Of a stretch of DNA of 64,000 bases, positions 11,122 to 24,850 are shown piece after piece. The stretch spans positions 40,438,501 to 40,502,500 of the forward strand of contig CM075674.1 of assembly GCA_037962975.1 (NCBI GenBank), given 5' to 3'. Both the position numbers and the translations under genes were made by a program. The notes under the pieces are model-generated. The model did not search any database. It was not told the origin of the DNA and saw only the letters and a program-made list of their open reading frames with translations. The DNA comes from Clitoria ternatea (Eukaryota; Streptophyta; Magnoliopsida; Fabales; Fabaceae). Positions within the stretch are counted from its first letter, which is position 1, and each line of letters opens with the position of its first letter.

Positions 11122-12764
11122 TGATGATGTTTTGATTATATTTGGAATGAAGAGTTCATTGAAAGAGAATCAAGTTTGTATAATGTGAACTCAAGGTAAT
11201 GCTTGTGCCAAATTTAAACACAGAAGTTGTAATATAGTATAGTTGTCGTTCCACTGAGGAGGTGTTAGAATGAAGATCTTAGTTTTGAATTGATTAGGCA
11301 GAAGGTTTTTAGTTTGTTTTGTTGTGAATGATGTTGAATGAAAAAGTAATAAATAACAGAGAGTAAAATTTTACAAAAGATAACAGTGAAAGGTTTTTGA
11401 GAGAAATTAATTTGGTAAAACAGGGATTGGCTTCATCACATCTTCACCTTCTGTAAGCTGCATAAGTTTTTATATAAGTAAATCGAAAAGATAGTTTCTA
11501 CCTCACAATCATAGTCATTTGTATCGATCCCTCGACTACAAAATTCATAAGAATGATTTCAAACCGCTGATCCCTCAGTCACTTTGAAATCATCCCAGCA
11601 TTATCGATCGATTGTTTTGACGTTTATTGCGTTAGACGCCATCCCTGGCTACCTACTCACAATAAGTATTTCTTTCAGATCTGCTTTCAAAAGTCACTTC
11701 CCAGCATACTTGAGAAAACTTAAAACAAGAAAATGGTGATCAAGTACTTTCAGGCATTAAACGCAGAAGGAAATACAGAAACTTATCAAATCTCATTACT
11801 AAATAAAAACTTACAGCAACATTACTTTAGTGTTGAATGGATTACAGCCAATCCCATAAGGGAGATTTAGCTACTCATGCCTTGCATTTTCACCATCAAA
11901 GAGTGAATACAGAAAATAATGGAAAGTGTGAATGAAAATACAGAGGATGAGATGAATCTGATGATGGATGTAGCTTGATTTATAGAGGTTATGCTCTAGC
12001 TTCCCATGCCCACTTGCGTAGAACCCATGCAGCATCTTTCAGAGACTTGTAGAAACACAAGAAAGTGGGTGAGTTGGCATCGCATCATTGGTGAATAAAG
12101 AATTAAGAGACCCATACTGCAGGAGTCACGCTTGAGCTTGATGGTCACGCTCAAGCGTGACAGGTTCTGATGCTTTTTGATGGTCTCACGCTCAAGCTGA
12201 ATTAACCACGCTCAAGCGTGGCCTTCCTTATGGTGCAGAACATTGCTCACGCTTACTCCTTCTCAGCTACGCTCAAGCGTGGCTTTGTTATCCATCAGTT
12301 ACGCTCCAGCGTGTATGGTCACGCTCGAGCTCCTTCTAGTCACGCTCAAGCGTGCTTCATGTGCAGGGTCACGCTCACGCTCACGCTTAATCTTCGCTTG
12401 GGCGCTCTCGAGCTCACGCTCAAGCGGCTCTTCCCCACGCTTGAGCGTGAGAGGGGTCCTGATGCCTCTTTGTCTTCTTTAAGTCATGCTTGCCATGCTT
12501 AATCCTCGCTCAAGCGTCTAGTATTCACGCTTAAGAGTGAGAGATGCTTTATGTTCTCAAACTTTCATGCTCAAGCTTGCTTACTTTGTCTTGCCTTCCT
12601 GTTGAGTTCCCTGCACTTTCCAAGGGTTTAAACATAATACTTCTTTTATACACTACTTAAAAGATTCATGCACACTTCCTTTAATAATTCATTAATTTAG
12701 CTCAAATTCTTTACAAAATTAGTTCAAATGAGTCATGAAATCAATGCTTAATCAACACTTATCA
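11122..12764 (-). repeat. Right (5') LTR of the Athila/Tat-like element
   Basis: 1643 bp, starting TGATGATG and ending TTATCA. About nine single-base differences from 3910-5552 were noticed by eye, mostly transitions. TSD gcccg follows at 12765-12769. The palindrome cluster lies at about 12124-12590. Confidence 0.95.
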
Positions 12765-14604
12765 GCCCGCCACATAGGGTGCCTCGTCACCAAACTATAG
12801 ACAGCTTCGTGACTCATACACCGAGTCACAGGGGAAAATCACAATACGCTCGTGCACTGAGCCGCCCTCCCACTGGGCCCGCCTAGTGGAACCCCCTAAT
12901 ATTCCACATAGACAGCTATGATATGCCATGGATGCAATGCAAATGCAAATTAAGTGCATCCTCACACTATGCATCCTAGATGCCACTCCACATTCAATCA
13001 TTCACCACCACCACTTGGTGGATTTCAATATTCTCATCATTCTTATCCAATCCCAATTCTCTTTTGAACTTATTCTCATCAATAGTTAGTGGCACACACA
13101 TTCCACAACTCATACACACATATTTGGGATATTCACATCACAATTCTCAATTCACATATGGTTTCAAACCATCATCCTACTTCATTAATATGGTATCATC
13201 ACATCATTAATATTATCCCAAACACAATGCCACATAACAATCATCATTCTAAATGCATTTAAATCACACATATCATATCATCCATTCAAACAATTATTAA
13301 CATAATCACATATACATATTTCCACATCACCAATGGATGAAATCATGCATTTAGAAAAGTTACCCCCTCCTACCTCAAGTGAAGTAGTGATCAACGCGGT
13401 TTGATGGTCTCGCTTCGTCAATGGGGTCACTTCCTACATCACAATACATTATACAATCAATTTTCTACTTACTCATTAAGATTCAAATACTTATATATCA
13501 ATAAATACTTGCTTTTTTATTATTATAACTCTTAAAACTCTTGTATTTCATTTTATCCACCATAACCACCATGGGTTAGGTGCCACCATTTATTATTATG
13601 TACTCAACAACCAACCCTTTCATGGGTTTCTCCATTAATGACTTCCACCAACAAATTACCTTCACCAATGACCTTTATTCATCATAACTCACATTTATTA
13701 CCAACAATAAATGTTCATCAACCTCCATTATACATTTCCCCTAAATTCATGAAGTTAGGGTTTCATAAAATTCCAACAACCATCATAAATACTCTTCTCC
13801 TTCCAACCATAAATGCATCCACTTTATTACTTCTCAAAGAAACCTCATTCTCATACAAACCCACATTAAACTCTTGCATTAAATACTCTCCTCAAGAACA
13901 TCCATACACATGCATGGTTTCAAAACTCATATTATCATACACCCATGGCAAAAACCCAAGTAAATGGTGATTATTCCTTACCTCACACCCAAAAACGAAA
14001 ATGGGTTTAATAGGGGGAGAGGAAGCTTTAAAAATGGAGAGAAAGAGGGAGAATACAGCAGCTCCACAAGCCTCCTTCAAGCTCCACCAACGAAAATGAG
14101 GAGATACGGAAGATGAACTCAAACTTGCTAGGGTTTGGATGAAGAAAAGAGAGGAAAATGGAGAAGATGGTGATGAAGAGGAGAAGAAGTGAAATGCAAA
14201 TGAAATGTCTACCTTCAGCAGTGTACGTGAATAGGAGGAGAAGAAAATTGGGTTTTCGATTTATTTTAATTCCCCTTCATTAAAACTTTACTGTTTTATA
14301 ACCAACAGGTTCTCCGTTCGGGCTTGATACATCATCTGAAAATTATTCCGAATACATATTCGGATTCCCGATAATTTTCTCAACAGCCCTGACCAATATC
14401 ATCTCATTCCGAGATACTTGGTCCGACACCCATATCTCAACCGGGCTTAATTTCAGCTTAACCGGTCTCCATAATTTTCTAACAGTTCCCAAAATTATCA
14501 ATTTGATTATTTTCAATAGTTTGGGACATTAAATTATTCCATATACCAATTTCTAATATTTATTCCGCTAATTAATTCTCTATTTTAAAATTCGGGATGT
14601 TACA
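12765..14604 (-). repeat. Left (3') LTR of the Tekay element, inner part
   Basis: This continues the interrupted LTR and matches 21550-23391 almost base for base. It ends CGGGATGTTACA at 14604 beside the polypurine tract of the Tekay element. The small ORFs inside are LTR sequence. Confidence 0.92.
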
Positions 14605-17600
14605 ATCCACCCCACCAAATAGAAAATTTCGTCCTCGAAATTTAACTTACCGGATTCGAATGCATCGGGATACCGTTCTCTGATGTCGTCTTCGCATTCC
14701 CATGTGAACGTTTCAGTATTTCCATGTTTCCAAGCGACCTCCACCAAAGGTACCAACTTGTTCCGCAATTTCTTCACGGAATGTCCGACAATGCGAACAG
14801 AAACAGGAGAAACAGATAGGTCATCTCGCACCTCAATCTCGTCCATAGGGATCACGTGTAGTGGATCATAAACATATCTTCTCAACTGCGATACATGAAA
14901 CACGTTGTGTAGATTAGCAAGATGCGGAGGGAGTGCTATCCTATAAGCAACCTCACCAATCCGCTCCAACACCTCGTAAGGTCCGATAAACCTAGGGCTC
15001 AATTTCCCACTCTTCAACGCCCTTCCAATGCCTTTATCACGCGAGACCTTCAAAAATACATGGTTACCCACTTGAAACTCAAGGGGTTTATGCCTCTTGT
15101 CATAATAACTCTTATGCCTATCTTGAGCAATCTTCATATTCTCTTGTATCTTTTTAATCTGTTTGGTAGTTTCTTGAATAATCTCCGGCCCTAAGGCCAA
15201 GTTTTCACCAACTTCCAGCCAGCACAAGGGGGTTCTACACTTCCTTCCATACAACGCTTCGTAAGGTGCCATACCAATACTGGAATGGAAGCTGTTATTG
15301 TATGTGAATTCGATCAATGGGAGGAATCTCTCCCAACATCCACTGTGCTCAAGGACACAAGCTCTCAATAGATCCTCCAAGCTTTGTATAGTTCTCTCCG
15401 ATTGCCCATCGGTTTGAGGGTGATAAGCGAAACTAAGCTTCAACTTAGAACCCAACTCATCATGCAAACGTCCCCAAAACCGAGAAGTAAAACAAGGATC
15501 ACGGTCAGATATGATGCTGGACGAAACGCCATGCAGTCTAACAATCTCCTTGATGTATATTTGTGCCAATTTCTCCAAAGGACTCTTCATATTAATGGGC
15601 AAGAAGTGAGCATATTTTGTCAATCGGTCAACAATCACCCATATAGCATCGTTTCCAACACGGGTTCTGGGTAGTCCAGAAACAAAATCCATAGCTATAC
15701 TATCCCATTTCCAAACAGGGATCTCCAATGGTCTCAAATAACCAGATGGTCTCTGATGCTCAACCTTCGCCTTTTGACAAACAAGGCAAGATGCTACAAA
15801 ATTCGCCACATCACGCTATACCAGGCCACCAGAAATTCTTCTTCAAATCTTGATACATCTTAGTGGAACCAGGATGAATACTCAATATGCTTTTATGAGC
15901 TTCCTCAAGTACACGTTTCCGCACATCATCGCTTGAGGGAACATAAATTCGACCTTTGACACGCCAAATACCATCTCGACCTTCTTCTATGAACAAATTC
16001 TTCCCTTTTTCTTGGGTCTTTTTCATTTCAATCAAATATTCATCATTGGGTTGTTGCGCCTTCACATATTCAAGAAATTCATTTGCAACCTTCAACATTT
16101 CCAACACCATTTTCTTGGAGTGCAAGTCTCCACGCCCACATTCAAATCTCTAAATTGTTCTATCAACTCCATTTCCTTTGCCATCATCATGGAGACATGC
16201 AATGACTTTCTACTCAATGCATCAGCAACTACATTTGCCTTGCCGGGGTGATACTTCAATTCAAACTCATAGTCTTTTAGGAACTCCATCCATCGTCTTT
16301 GATGCATATTTAATTCCTTCTGGTCAAACAAGTACTTAAGGATTTTGTGATCACTAAAGACCACAAACTTGGAGCCGTACAAGTAGTGTCGCCACAACTT
16401 CAATGCAAACACCACCGCTGCCAATTCAAGATCATGTGTGGGGTAATTAACCTCATGCGGTCGCAACTGCCTCGACGCATAGGCTATCACACGTTCCTTT
16501 TGCATCAATACACACCCAAGACCAAGCTTAGATGCATCGCAATATACCACAAATTCATTCGTTAAGTCGGGCAATGCCAACACCGGTGCGGTAGTAAGCC
16601 TTAACTTCAACTCTTGAAAACTCTCTTCACATTCATGAGTCCACACAAAAGAGTGATTTTTCCGAGTCAACTTCGTTAGTGGTAAAGCCAAACGGGAAAA
16701 CCCTTCAATAAATCTCCGGTAGTAACCGGCAAGACCAAGAAAACTCCTTATCTCCGTCACTGACGTTGGTCTTTCCCAAGCCATCACAGCTTCAACTTTA
16801 GATCTATCCATAGCAACTCCATCATTTGAAATAACATGTCCAAGGAATTGGACCTCAGACAGCCAAAATTCACACTTAGAGAGCTTCACATACAACTCCT
16901 TTTCTTGTAGAATAGTCAACACAAGACGAAGATGTCTTTCATGACTCTTGGAATACACCAAAATATCATCGATAAACACTACGACGAATTGGTCAAGATA
17001 TTCATGGAAGATGCGATTCATGTAGCTCATGAAAATCGCAGGGGCATTAGTCACACCAAATGGCATCACTACGTACTCATAGTGTCCGTATCGCGTTCGG
17101 AAAGCAGTCTTCGGAATATCTTCGGCCTTCACCCGAATTTGGTGATATCCAGAACGCAAATCAATCTTCGAAAACACAACAGCACCCTTCAATTGATCTA
17201 ATAGATCATCAATGCGTGGAAGAGGATATTTATTTTTAATGGTTAGTTTGTTGAGCTGGCGATAATCAACGCACAATCTCATGCTCCCATCTTTCTTCTT
17301 TACTAACAACACAGGAGCACCCCAAGGAGACACACTTGGGCGAATAAACTCCCGTTCAAGTAATTCTTCCACTTGCTTTTTCAACTCAACCAACTCCATA
17401 GGGGACATCCTATAAGGAGCTCGAGAAACAGGTTCTGCACCCGGAATAAGATCGATAGCAAATTCCACTTCTCGTGGAGGAGGTAATCTGGGAATTTCTT
17501 CCGGAAACACATCGGGAAATTCTGAAACAATAGGAATCCCACAAGATTGGGAAACACCATTCCCATCAACCAAACAAAACATCACGAGAAGTTGAGAGAT

Positions 17601-19127
17601 ACCTCGCACATCAAAGCCTTCAGTATTAGAGGTTGGGAAAATCACTGTCTTGCTATGACAATCCACCAAAACCTTGTTGGCGGACAACCAATCCATGCCT
17701 AGAATAACATCCAGGTCTTTCATAGGTAAACACACGAGGGATACAACAAATTTTCTACCCTCCAAGTCCATCTCGACATTATCACATCGAGTCACCGATC
17801 TTAAGCAAGCACCAGTTGGTGTAGTCACCAATATTGCACCTTTCATCATACTCACAGGCACTCGCAGGCGCCTCACACATTTTTCAGAAATAAAAGAGTA
17901 CGTAGCACCCGAATCAAATATCACATTAAAAACATTACCATATATCTGGCACTCACTTTGGACAAGGTCTTCAGCTTGTGCAGCTTCTTCACCGGTCACG
18001 GCAAAGACTCTTCCAGCCATTTGTTGATTAATACCACGATTTGGGCCATTCCGACCACTATTAGCATTACCTCGGCCGTTTCCATTACCACGACCGTTAC
18101 CACCATTTCGGTTTCCATTTCTTCCACCATTACCATTTCCACGACCACGGCCTCTAAAAGCACCATAGCCTCCACGGTTTGCATTATCACGTGGCACAAC
18201 ATCTGCAACATTCAAAGGACAATCAGGGCGGATATGCCCCGGTTGGTTGCATCTATAGCACACCACTGTTTCTTCATGATTGCACTCTTTGGCTAAGTGA
18301 TTTCTACCACATCTGTAACAACGGAGTCCTTGGCCGTTACCTCGGCCACCATCGGCACCATGCCTTCCACCACCTCTTCCACCTCCGAAAGAAGAGGACC
18401 CACGTATAAATCGTCTGTTGTTTTTAAAGTTGCCTTTCTTCTTGAAGCTAGAAGATTGGCCTTTCAACTTGTAATCATGCCCCGAGTAGTTCCTCGGAGC
18501 AATATCATTCTCTTTGAAAATTCTACACTTATCCACAAGAGTAGGAAAACTCCTAATCTCTTGGTGACAAATCGCCTTCTTAATCTCTTGGCGCAGTCCA
18601 TTTTCAAACTTAACACATTTCGAACATTCAGTGCCCTCTTGCTGAAACGGAGGGTAAAACACACATAACTCTTCAAATTTCAAAGCATACTCTTCAACCG
18701 ACATGTCACCTTGCTTGAGTTCCATGAATTCAAGCTCTTTCTTGTTTTTATAACTCGCAGGAAAGTACTTCTTAAGAAATTCAGCCTTGAAATTCTCCCA
18801 ATTTAGAGGAGTGTGGGCAGCAATCATACGCCCCCGGGTAAGGATCCACCAAGATTCGGCCTCATTCCGAACCATGAACACCGCATATTCCACCTTCTGC
18901 GTTTCGGTACATTCCATGCTAGCAAATATCCGTTCCAAGTCACGGATCCAGACATGAGCATCTTCTGGCTTATAGCCTCCATGAAATTCAGAAGGCTTCC
19001 GTTTAAGAAACTGGTCAAGGCCTTGATTCGGCTAACCAATAGGTTGTTGTTGCCGTTCAAGTATGTCGGCAAAGCGATTAAAGGCTTCAGCCATAGCGGC
19101 TGCATCAGAATTGTGCCTATACGCCAT
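14580..19127 (-). pseudogene. Tekay gag-pol polyprotein, one stop and two frame shifts
   Basis: The likely start ATG is at 19127 (MAYRHNSDAAAMAEAF). A TAG at 19034-19032 interrupts codon 32, after which the frame is open from 18938 to 16092. Domains in order: gag core (ESWW, LKKYFPASY); two zinc knuckles (CYRCGRNHLAKEC and CYRCNQPGHIRPDC) with a Gly/Arg/Asn-rich linker; retropepsin (FDSGATYSFIS); reverse transcriptase (catalytic FIDD in VVVFIDDILVYS); and RNase H (YCDASKLGLG, ending ADALSR). Frame offsets near 16127 and 15817 cancel, so the integrase (zinc-binding HH-CC, then D, D and E of the catalytic triad, for example ISDRDPCF and DGQSERT) returns to the starting frame and runs to 14580. 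A chromodomain-like C-terminus (ETFTWECEDDIRERYP) places it with chromoviruses, best Tekay/Del. The last codons enter the LTR. Confidence 0.9.
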
Positions 19128-19417
19128 CACTCAATCTATACACAACAACATAAACATAATTAGAAACTTAAAGTCTCTTCACCCAGTGTGCATACATATC
19201 ATTCATCATTAACTTCATTGGCACAAGTATCATCATAATGTATTTCATAATTAGAAGGTAAATATAAGAAAGGAAATGCCTGGCCGGGCTTAACAATAAT
19301 CATGTAATAATCCCATTTCAATAACCACTATCATAATTCACCCATATAATTCATAAATCAATCAACCATAAGCAACAAACATATAAACATCATCCATTTT
19401 AATTGTATCAAGAGAAA

Positions 19418-19434
19418 CCATTGCTCTGATACCA
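19418..19434 (-). other. Primer binding site (initiator Met tRNA type)
   Basis: On the minus strand TGGTATCAGAGCAATGG starts three bases after the LTR end. TGGTATCAGAGC is the classical complement of the plant initiator methionine tRNA 3' end. Confidence 0.9.
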
Positions 19435-19437
19435 GGT

Positions 19438-22400
19438 TGAGACGCCCTAAACCCCCAAATAAAATAGGGGAAAATTTTTCACGTCTTTGGAGAAAGTAAT
19501 AATTCAAATAATTAGAGTGGTGAAGTATTTTTCACCAAACCCCTGGATCTAAAATGAACCACTCCCATATATGAAGATATGAGAGGGTGAAACTAAATAT
19601 AAATTTTTCAATCAGAATCAGCGGAAGAATTATTTAATTTGGTTTAATTAGTGGCAATTGATTTTCAAGAGGGGTCCATTCATAAAAATATGGGATACAA
19701 TTTATATAATCTAGAAGGCCTAAATATTACTCCTTAACGCTTCAGAATAATATTTAAAGTAACAATCATGCATAGGATTCAAAGGTTCAGTTAAAATAAT
19801 AATTAACAGCATCAGGTGTCACTCGCTCAAGCGTGACTCACGTCGCTTGAGCGAGCCAGCGTACACACGCTTGAGCGGGCGCTGGGCGGTGCTGAGCGAA
19901 ATGAAGGAATGAGCATCAGGGCTCAGCTCGCTTGAGCGAGCCCTGTCTCGCTTGAGCGAGACATGAAGGAATGCCTTGAGCGAAGGAAGCGAGACGCTTG
20001 AGCGAAGGAGGAGAGGAGTATCAGGGGTCGATCTCGCTTGAGCGGCCCAAGGCTCGCTTGAGCGAGATTGGTCCAGAAACGTTGAGAACTCTCTGGCCAA
20101 TTTTCGCTTGGACGAGGCACCACTCGCCTGGGCGAAAATCGTCCAGAATCAATTCTCCTTCTCCCTCGCTTGAGCGCTGCCCTTCACACCTGGGCGAAAA
20201 TTATCCAGAATCAAAACACTGATTCTGTGGCAATCTCACTTGGGCGAATTGCACGTCCGCTTGAGCGACTTTGGGGCAGAAACGAATTCCACAGTCCACA
20301 CCAATCTCGCTCGAGCGAGATTGTCACTCGCTTGAGCGAGTTCTGCAGAAACTTAGCAGAAACGAGGATTCTCTTGGAATTAGCTTATAAAAATTAACTC
20401 CTTCTATTTTGGCCTAACCTAGGACCATATTTCACCATATTATGCATGCACCAAACTCATGTAATGTTACAATACAAAACTACATGATTCTTTCATATAA
20501 TTAAATACCAACAACATCATCATGCTAAGATTAATTCATGCATATGATCCAAATTCAACATTATGCCACATACACTCCCTACATACATTTGGATCCAACA
20601 TCATTTCACAACTCCAAAGCATGACATAAAATCACAGCATACATTCATTAGTCAAGGACAAGTATCAAGATTCGTTCTTTACAACTTTTGGGTCATGAAT
20701 GAAAATTGTCATTACACAAACATGTCCAATTTTCTCCCATGACCTCCAAAATTATCAACATTACAAAATTGAGTATATAAACCTCATATACTCTACAAAA
20801 CAGATTTCATGCCGGCCAAGGCTTACGCATTCCTATCCATATTTTACCTTCTTCATACTCAGCCTCCAAAAGTTGTAGGATTTAAGTCATACCTACATCA
20901 ACTTTAAAAATGGCAACGGGGAGGTGAGTAACATAATCCAAATGAATTAAAGTCATACATTATGATGAAATACATGTATACTTGCATAATTAGCAATCAT
21001 TACACCACATCATACATTATACACAATACATCTTACAATTTCAAGTATACATTCACGATATCAATCATTTGGATTGCCAAACACACACATCGGGTTAGTA
21101 TTCAACTCTTTCCCCTTTCAATTCTTAATCATCCGTTGCCACTAGGGGCTTTCAACTAGGCATATCTCCAACTATATGCAAATGCTCTTAAAGCTAATGC
21201 ATATGCACAAGAATTTATCGTCAAACAATGCGGATCCGACTGTGGGAGAATATATCATTAAATCAATTCAATTGTGGGACAAGCATAGGTGTGCTACTAT
21301 GCCCCTACTGCAGTAGAAAAAATTGTGTACACATATATCTCAATTCATGCATGCTTACATCATCATAATTTTACTGGTACCAAACCGCTATCGCCCATCT
21401 GTAGCACTAGTCACCCTGTGACTTGCGGATCAACATCGTGGCCTCAACTACCACAAGTGCTACGGGCCCCTCCCGAACACACATCGAGAGAGCCGTGTCC
21501 CGTCGGACACCGAGGTAAACTCGCTCACCATAGAGCCGCCCGCCCACTGGGCCCGCCACATAGCGTGCCTCGTCACCAAACTATGGACAGCTTCGTGACT
21601 CATACACCGAGTCACAGGGGAAAATCACAATACGCTCGTGCACTGAGCCGCCCTCCCACTGGGCCCGCCTAGTGGAACCCCCTAATATTCCACATAGACA
21701 GCTATGATATGCCATGGATGCAATGCAAATGCAAATTAAGTGCATCCTCACACTATGCATCCTAGATGCCACTCCGCATTCAATCATTCACCACCACCAC
21801 TTGGTGGATTTCAATATTCTCATCATTCTTATCCAATCCCAATTCTCTTTTGAACTTATTCTCATCAATAGTTAGTGGCACACACATTCCACAACTCATA
21901 CACACATATTTGGGATATTCACATCACAATTCTCAATTCACATATGGTTTCAAACCATCATCCTACTTCATTAATATGGTATCATCACATCATTAATATT
22001 ATCCCAAACACAATGCCACATAACAATCATCATTCTAAATGCATTTAAATCACACATATCATATCATCCATTCAAACAATTATTAACATAATCACATATA
22101 CATATTTCCACATCACCAATGGATGAAATCATGCATTTAGAAAAATTACCCCCTCCTACCTCAAGTGAAGTAGTGATCAACGCGGTTTGATGGCCCCGCT
22201 TCGTCAATGGGGTCACTTCCTACATCACAATACATTATACAATCAATTTTCTACTTACTCATTAAGATTCAAATACTTATATATCAATAAATACTTGCTG
22301 TTTTTATTATTATAACTCTCAAAACTCTTTTATTTCATTTTATCCACCATAACCACCATGGGTTAGGTGCCACCATTTATTATTATGTACTCAACAACCA

Positions 22401-23391
22401 ACCCTTTCATGGGTTTCTCCATTAATGACTTCCACCAATAAATTACCTTCACCAATGACCTTTATTCATCATAACTCACATTTATTACCAACAATAAATG
22501 TTCATCAACCTCCATTATACATTTCCCCCAAATTCATGCAGTTAGGGTTTCATAAAATTCCAACAACCATCATAAATACTCTTCTCCTTCCAACCATAAA
22601 TGCATCCACTTTATTACTTCTCAAAGAAACCTCATTCTCATACAAACCCATATTAAACTCTTGCATTAAATACTCTCCTCAAGAACATCCATACACATGC
22701 ATGGTTTCAAAACTCATATTATCATACACCCATGACAAAAACCCAAGTAAATGGTGAGTATTCCTTACCTCACACCCAAAAACGAAAATGGGTTCAATAG
22801 GGGGAGAGGAAGCTGCGAAAATAGAGAGAAAGAGGGAGAATACAGCAGCTCCACAAGCCTCCTTCAAGCTCCACCAACGAAAATGAGGAGATGCGGAAGA
22901 TGAACTCAAACTTGCTAGGGTTTGGATGAAGAAAAGAGAGGAAAATGGAGAAGATGGTGATGAAGAGGAGAAGAAGTGAAATGCAAATGAAATGTCTACC
23001 TTCAGCAGTGTACGTGAATAGGAGGAGAAGAAAATTGAGTTTTCGATTTATTTTAATTCCCCTTCATTAAAACTTTACCGTTTTATAACCAACAGGTTCT
23101 CCGTTCGGGCTCGATACATCATCTGAAAATTATTCCGAATACATATTCGGATTCCCGATAATTTTCTCAACAGCCCTGACCAATATCATCTCATTCCGAG
23201 ATACTTGGTCCGACACCCATATCTCAACCGGGCTTAATTTCAGCTTAACCGGTCTCCATAATTTTCTAACAGTTCCCAAAATTATCAATTTGATTATTTT
23301 CAATAGTTTGGGACATTAAATTATTCCATATACCAATTTTTAATATTTATTTTGGTAATTAATTCTCTATTTTAAAATTCGGGATGTTACA
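19438..23391 (-). repeat. Right (5') LTR of the Tekay element, intact
   Basis: A full 3954-bp LTR from TGAGACGCC to ATGTTACA. It serves as the uninterrupted reference for the split left LTR. It contains the palindrome cluster at 19812-20346. C-to-T differences at CpG sites distinguish the two copies in places, as expected for methylated repeats. Confidence 0.95.
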
Positions 23392-23985
23392 ATATGTGTA
23401 TGCATGTATGTGTGTATGGCTTACAATGGCATGCAATACGTGATGGTTGTGGTAATCGGTATGTTATGTTGAGGGGCTTGACGAGTCGGTCGCCCTACGC
23501 TGTGAGCACAGGTCAGTTTCTGACAGTTGCAAGTGGTAATTGGAATGATATGTTTATGTTTATATGATGGAATGCGATTATGTGGTGGAGGACGACCAAC
23601 GGTATGAACTACCCTGTTTTTGGCTTCAATGGTCAAGTCGGACCCAGTTAAGCTACCTAGAGGTCTTTGACCAAGTGGTTGAGGGGGAGCCAAGTCGGGC
23701 TCAGTGAACCAAGTCGGGTTCACTGGATGTTAAGTCGGACTCTCAGCTGAAGGTCGATCCTTTAGTATCCGGATACTAGGCGTCAAATTTTATCTGTGAG
23801 TCAGTTGTGATAATTTATGAATTATAAGTTGTGATGTGTAGATTTGCCGGGTGACATTTGTTATGTTTACCGAGTGAAATTCATTGTATTTGCCGAGTGA
23901 AGTTTGTTCTATTGGCCGAGTGTGAATTAATTACCGAGTATGATGTATTATAATTGCCGAGTGATGAGAATGCAATCGGACGTAA

Positions 23986-23987
<2 letters not shown>

Positions 23988-24023
<36 letters not shown>
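23988..24023. repeat. AT dinucleotide microsatellite
   Basis: About 18 TA units in a row. A shorter (TA)n of about 24 bp is at 24280-24303. Confidence 0.95.
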
Positions 24024-24024
<1 letters not shown>

Positions 24025-24754
24025 CTTGTTAAATTTCATTTTATATTAATTATGATGCTAAGCACTCACCCTTGCTGCTGTTTTCAATTTAGTAACCAAT
24101 GACAGGGAGGAAGCCGGAGCCACGGAGTCGCACCAAGGGGGAGATCGATGCCAAGGCCCGAGTGATTTTGAGTGATTGTGTAGGGTATATGTGTGTATAA
24201 GGAGTTTCCGAGTGTTTAATATTATCTGTGTGCCAACTTAAATTGAATCGGGTGCGAATTTATATTTTAAAATACATTGATATATATATATATATATATA
24301 TATGTTCTCATGTTTGCTGTGACAGCTCATTAACTAACGGATTCATTCCCAAGTGAAGGATAACCGAGAGATCCCCTCCGGGTGGAAGGTTAGAGTGTCC
24401 CGAGTGAGATTGGTTGGGAAAGATTCCGAGTGAAGAAGATGTATCATGATTCCGAGTGAAGAGAAGTAGGATGTGTCCGAGTAGAAATTTGAGTTTCTTC
24501 TGAGGGAAGTAAGGATAGGGTATTTTCCGAGTGAGGATATCCGGAGAAATTATAACCGAGTGAAGGAGGTTGAATTTATCTCCAAGGGAGTTGCGACCGA
24601 GCGAAGCTTTCTGAGTGAAGGGTAGTAATGAGTCAAGTGTGGAAGGTCCGAGTGAATGGAAGTTGAGTGTTTTCCGAGTGAAATCCTTTTGCCGAGTAAA
24701 CCATTTTTACCGAGTGAAACCCCATGTGAGTTCGCATGTGCGTCTTGTTCGCTC

Positions 24755-24850
24755 AGACTTCAGGTGTGGTATTCGCTCAAGCGAGTCGGCACTCGCTTAA
24801 GCGACTCTCGGATCTCGCCCAGGTACCTTGGGGTCTCGCTCAGGCGAATG
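24755..24850. repeat. Small CGCTTGAGCG-type palindrome group in the oldest LTR
   Basis: Four related copies (CGCTCAAGCG, CGCTTAAGCG, CGCCCAGG, CGCTCAGGCG) within 95 bp, embedded among CCGAGTGA motifs. The host LTR differs from the other two retroelements that carry such clusters. Confidence 0.75.

Larger units (their letters stand above)
3910..12764 (-). mobile_element. Young non-autonomous Athila/Tat-like LTR retrotransposon
   Basis: An 8855-bp element with two LTRs of exactly 1643 bp and a perfect 5-bp target duplication. Read on the minus strand the order is 5' LTR (11122-12764), PBS, gag-protease (10971-9028), palindrome cluster, ORF of a putative plant transposon protein (8098-7037), a non-coding stretch, a polypurine tract and the 3' LTR (3910-5552). 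No reverse transcriptase, RNase H or integrase reading frame is present in any frame, so mobility would need enzymes from another element. The LTR pair differs at only about nine positions by eye, so the insertion is recent. Confidence 0.92.
1794..23391 (-). mobile_element. Tekay-type Ty3/gypsy LTR retrotransposon, itself interrupted
   Basis: On the plus strand the element begins TGAGACGCCCTAAACC and ends GGGATGTTACA, so it reads right to left. Its two LTRs are 1794-3909 plus 12765-14604 (left, 3' LTR) and 19438-23391 (right, 5' LTR), each about 3.95 kb. A methionine-tRNA-like PBS (TGGTATCAGAGC on the minus strand) lies beside the right LTR. The flanking pentamers are gtatg (1789-1793) and atatg (23392-23396), a one-base-degraded target duplication. 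Without the inner insertion the element is about 12.7 kb. Its coding region (14580-19127) has a stop and frameshifts. Confidence 0.9.

Noticed and set aside
13638..14122. Small ORFs in the left Tekay LTR (and at 22425-22909)
   Set aside because: They are repeated in both LTRs, with low-complexity composition and no domain.
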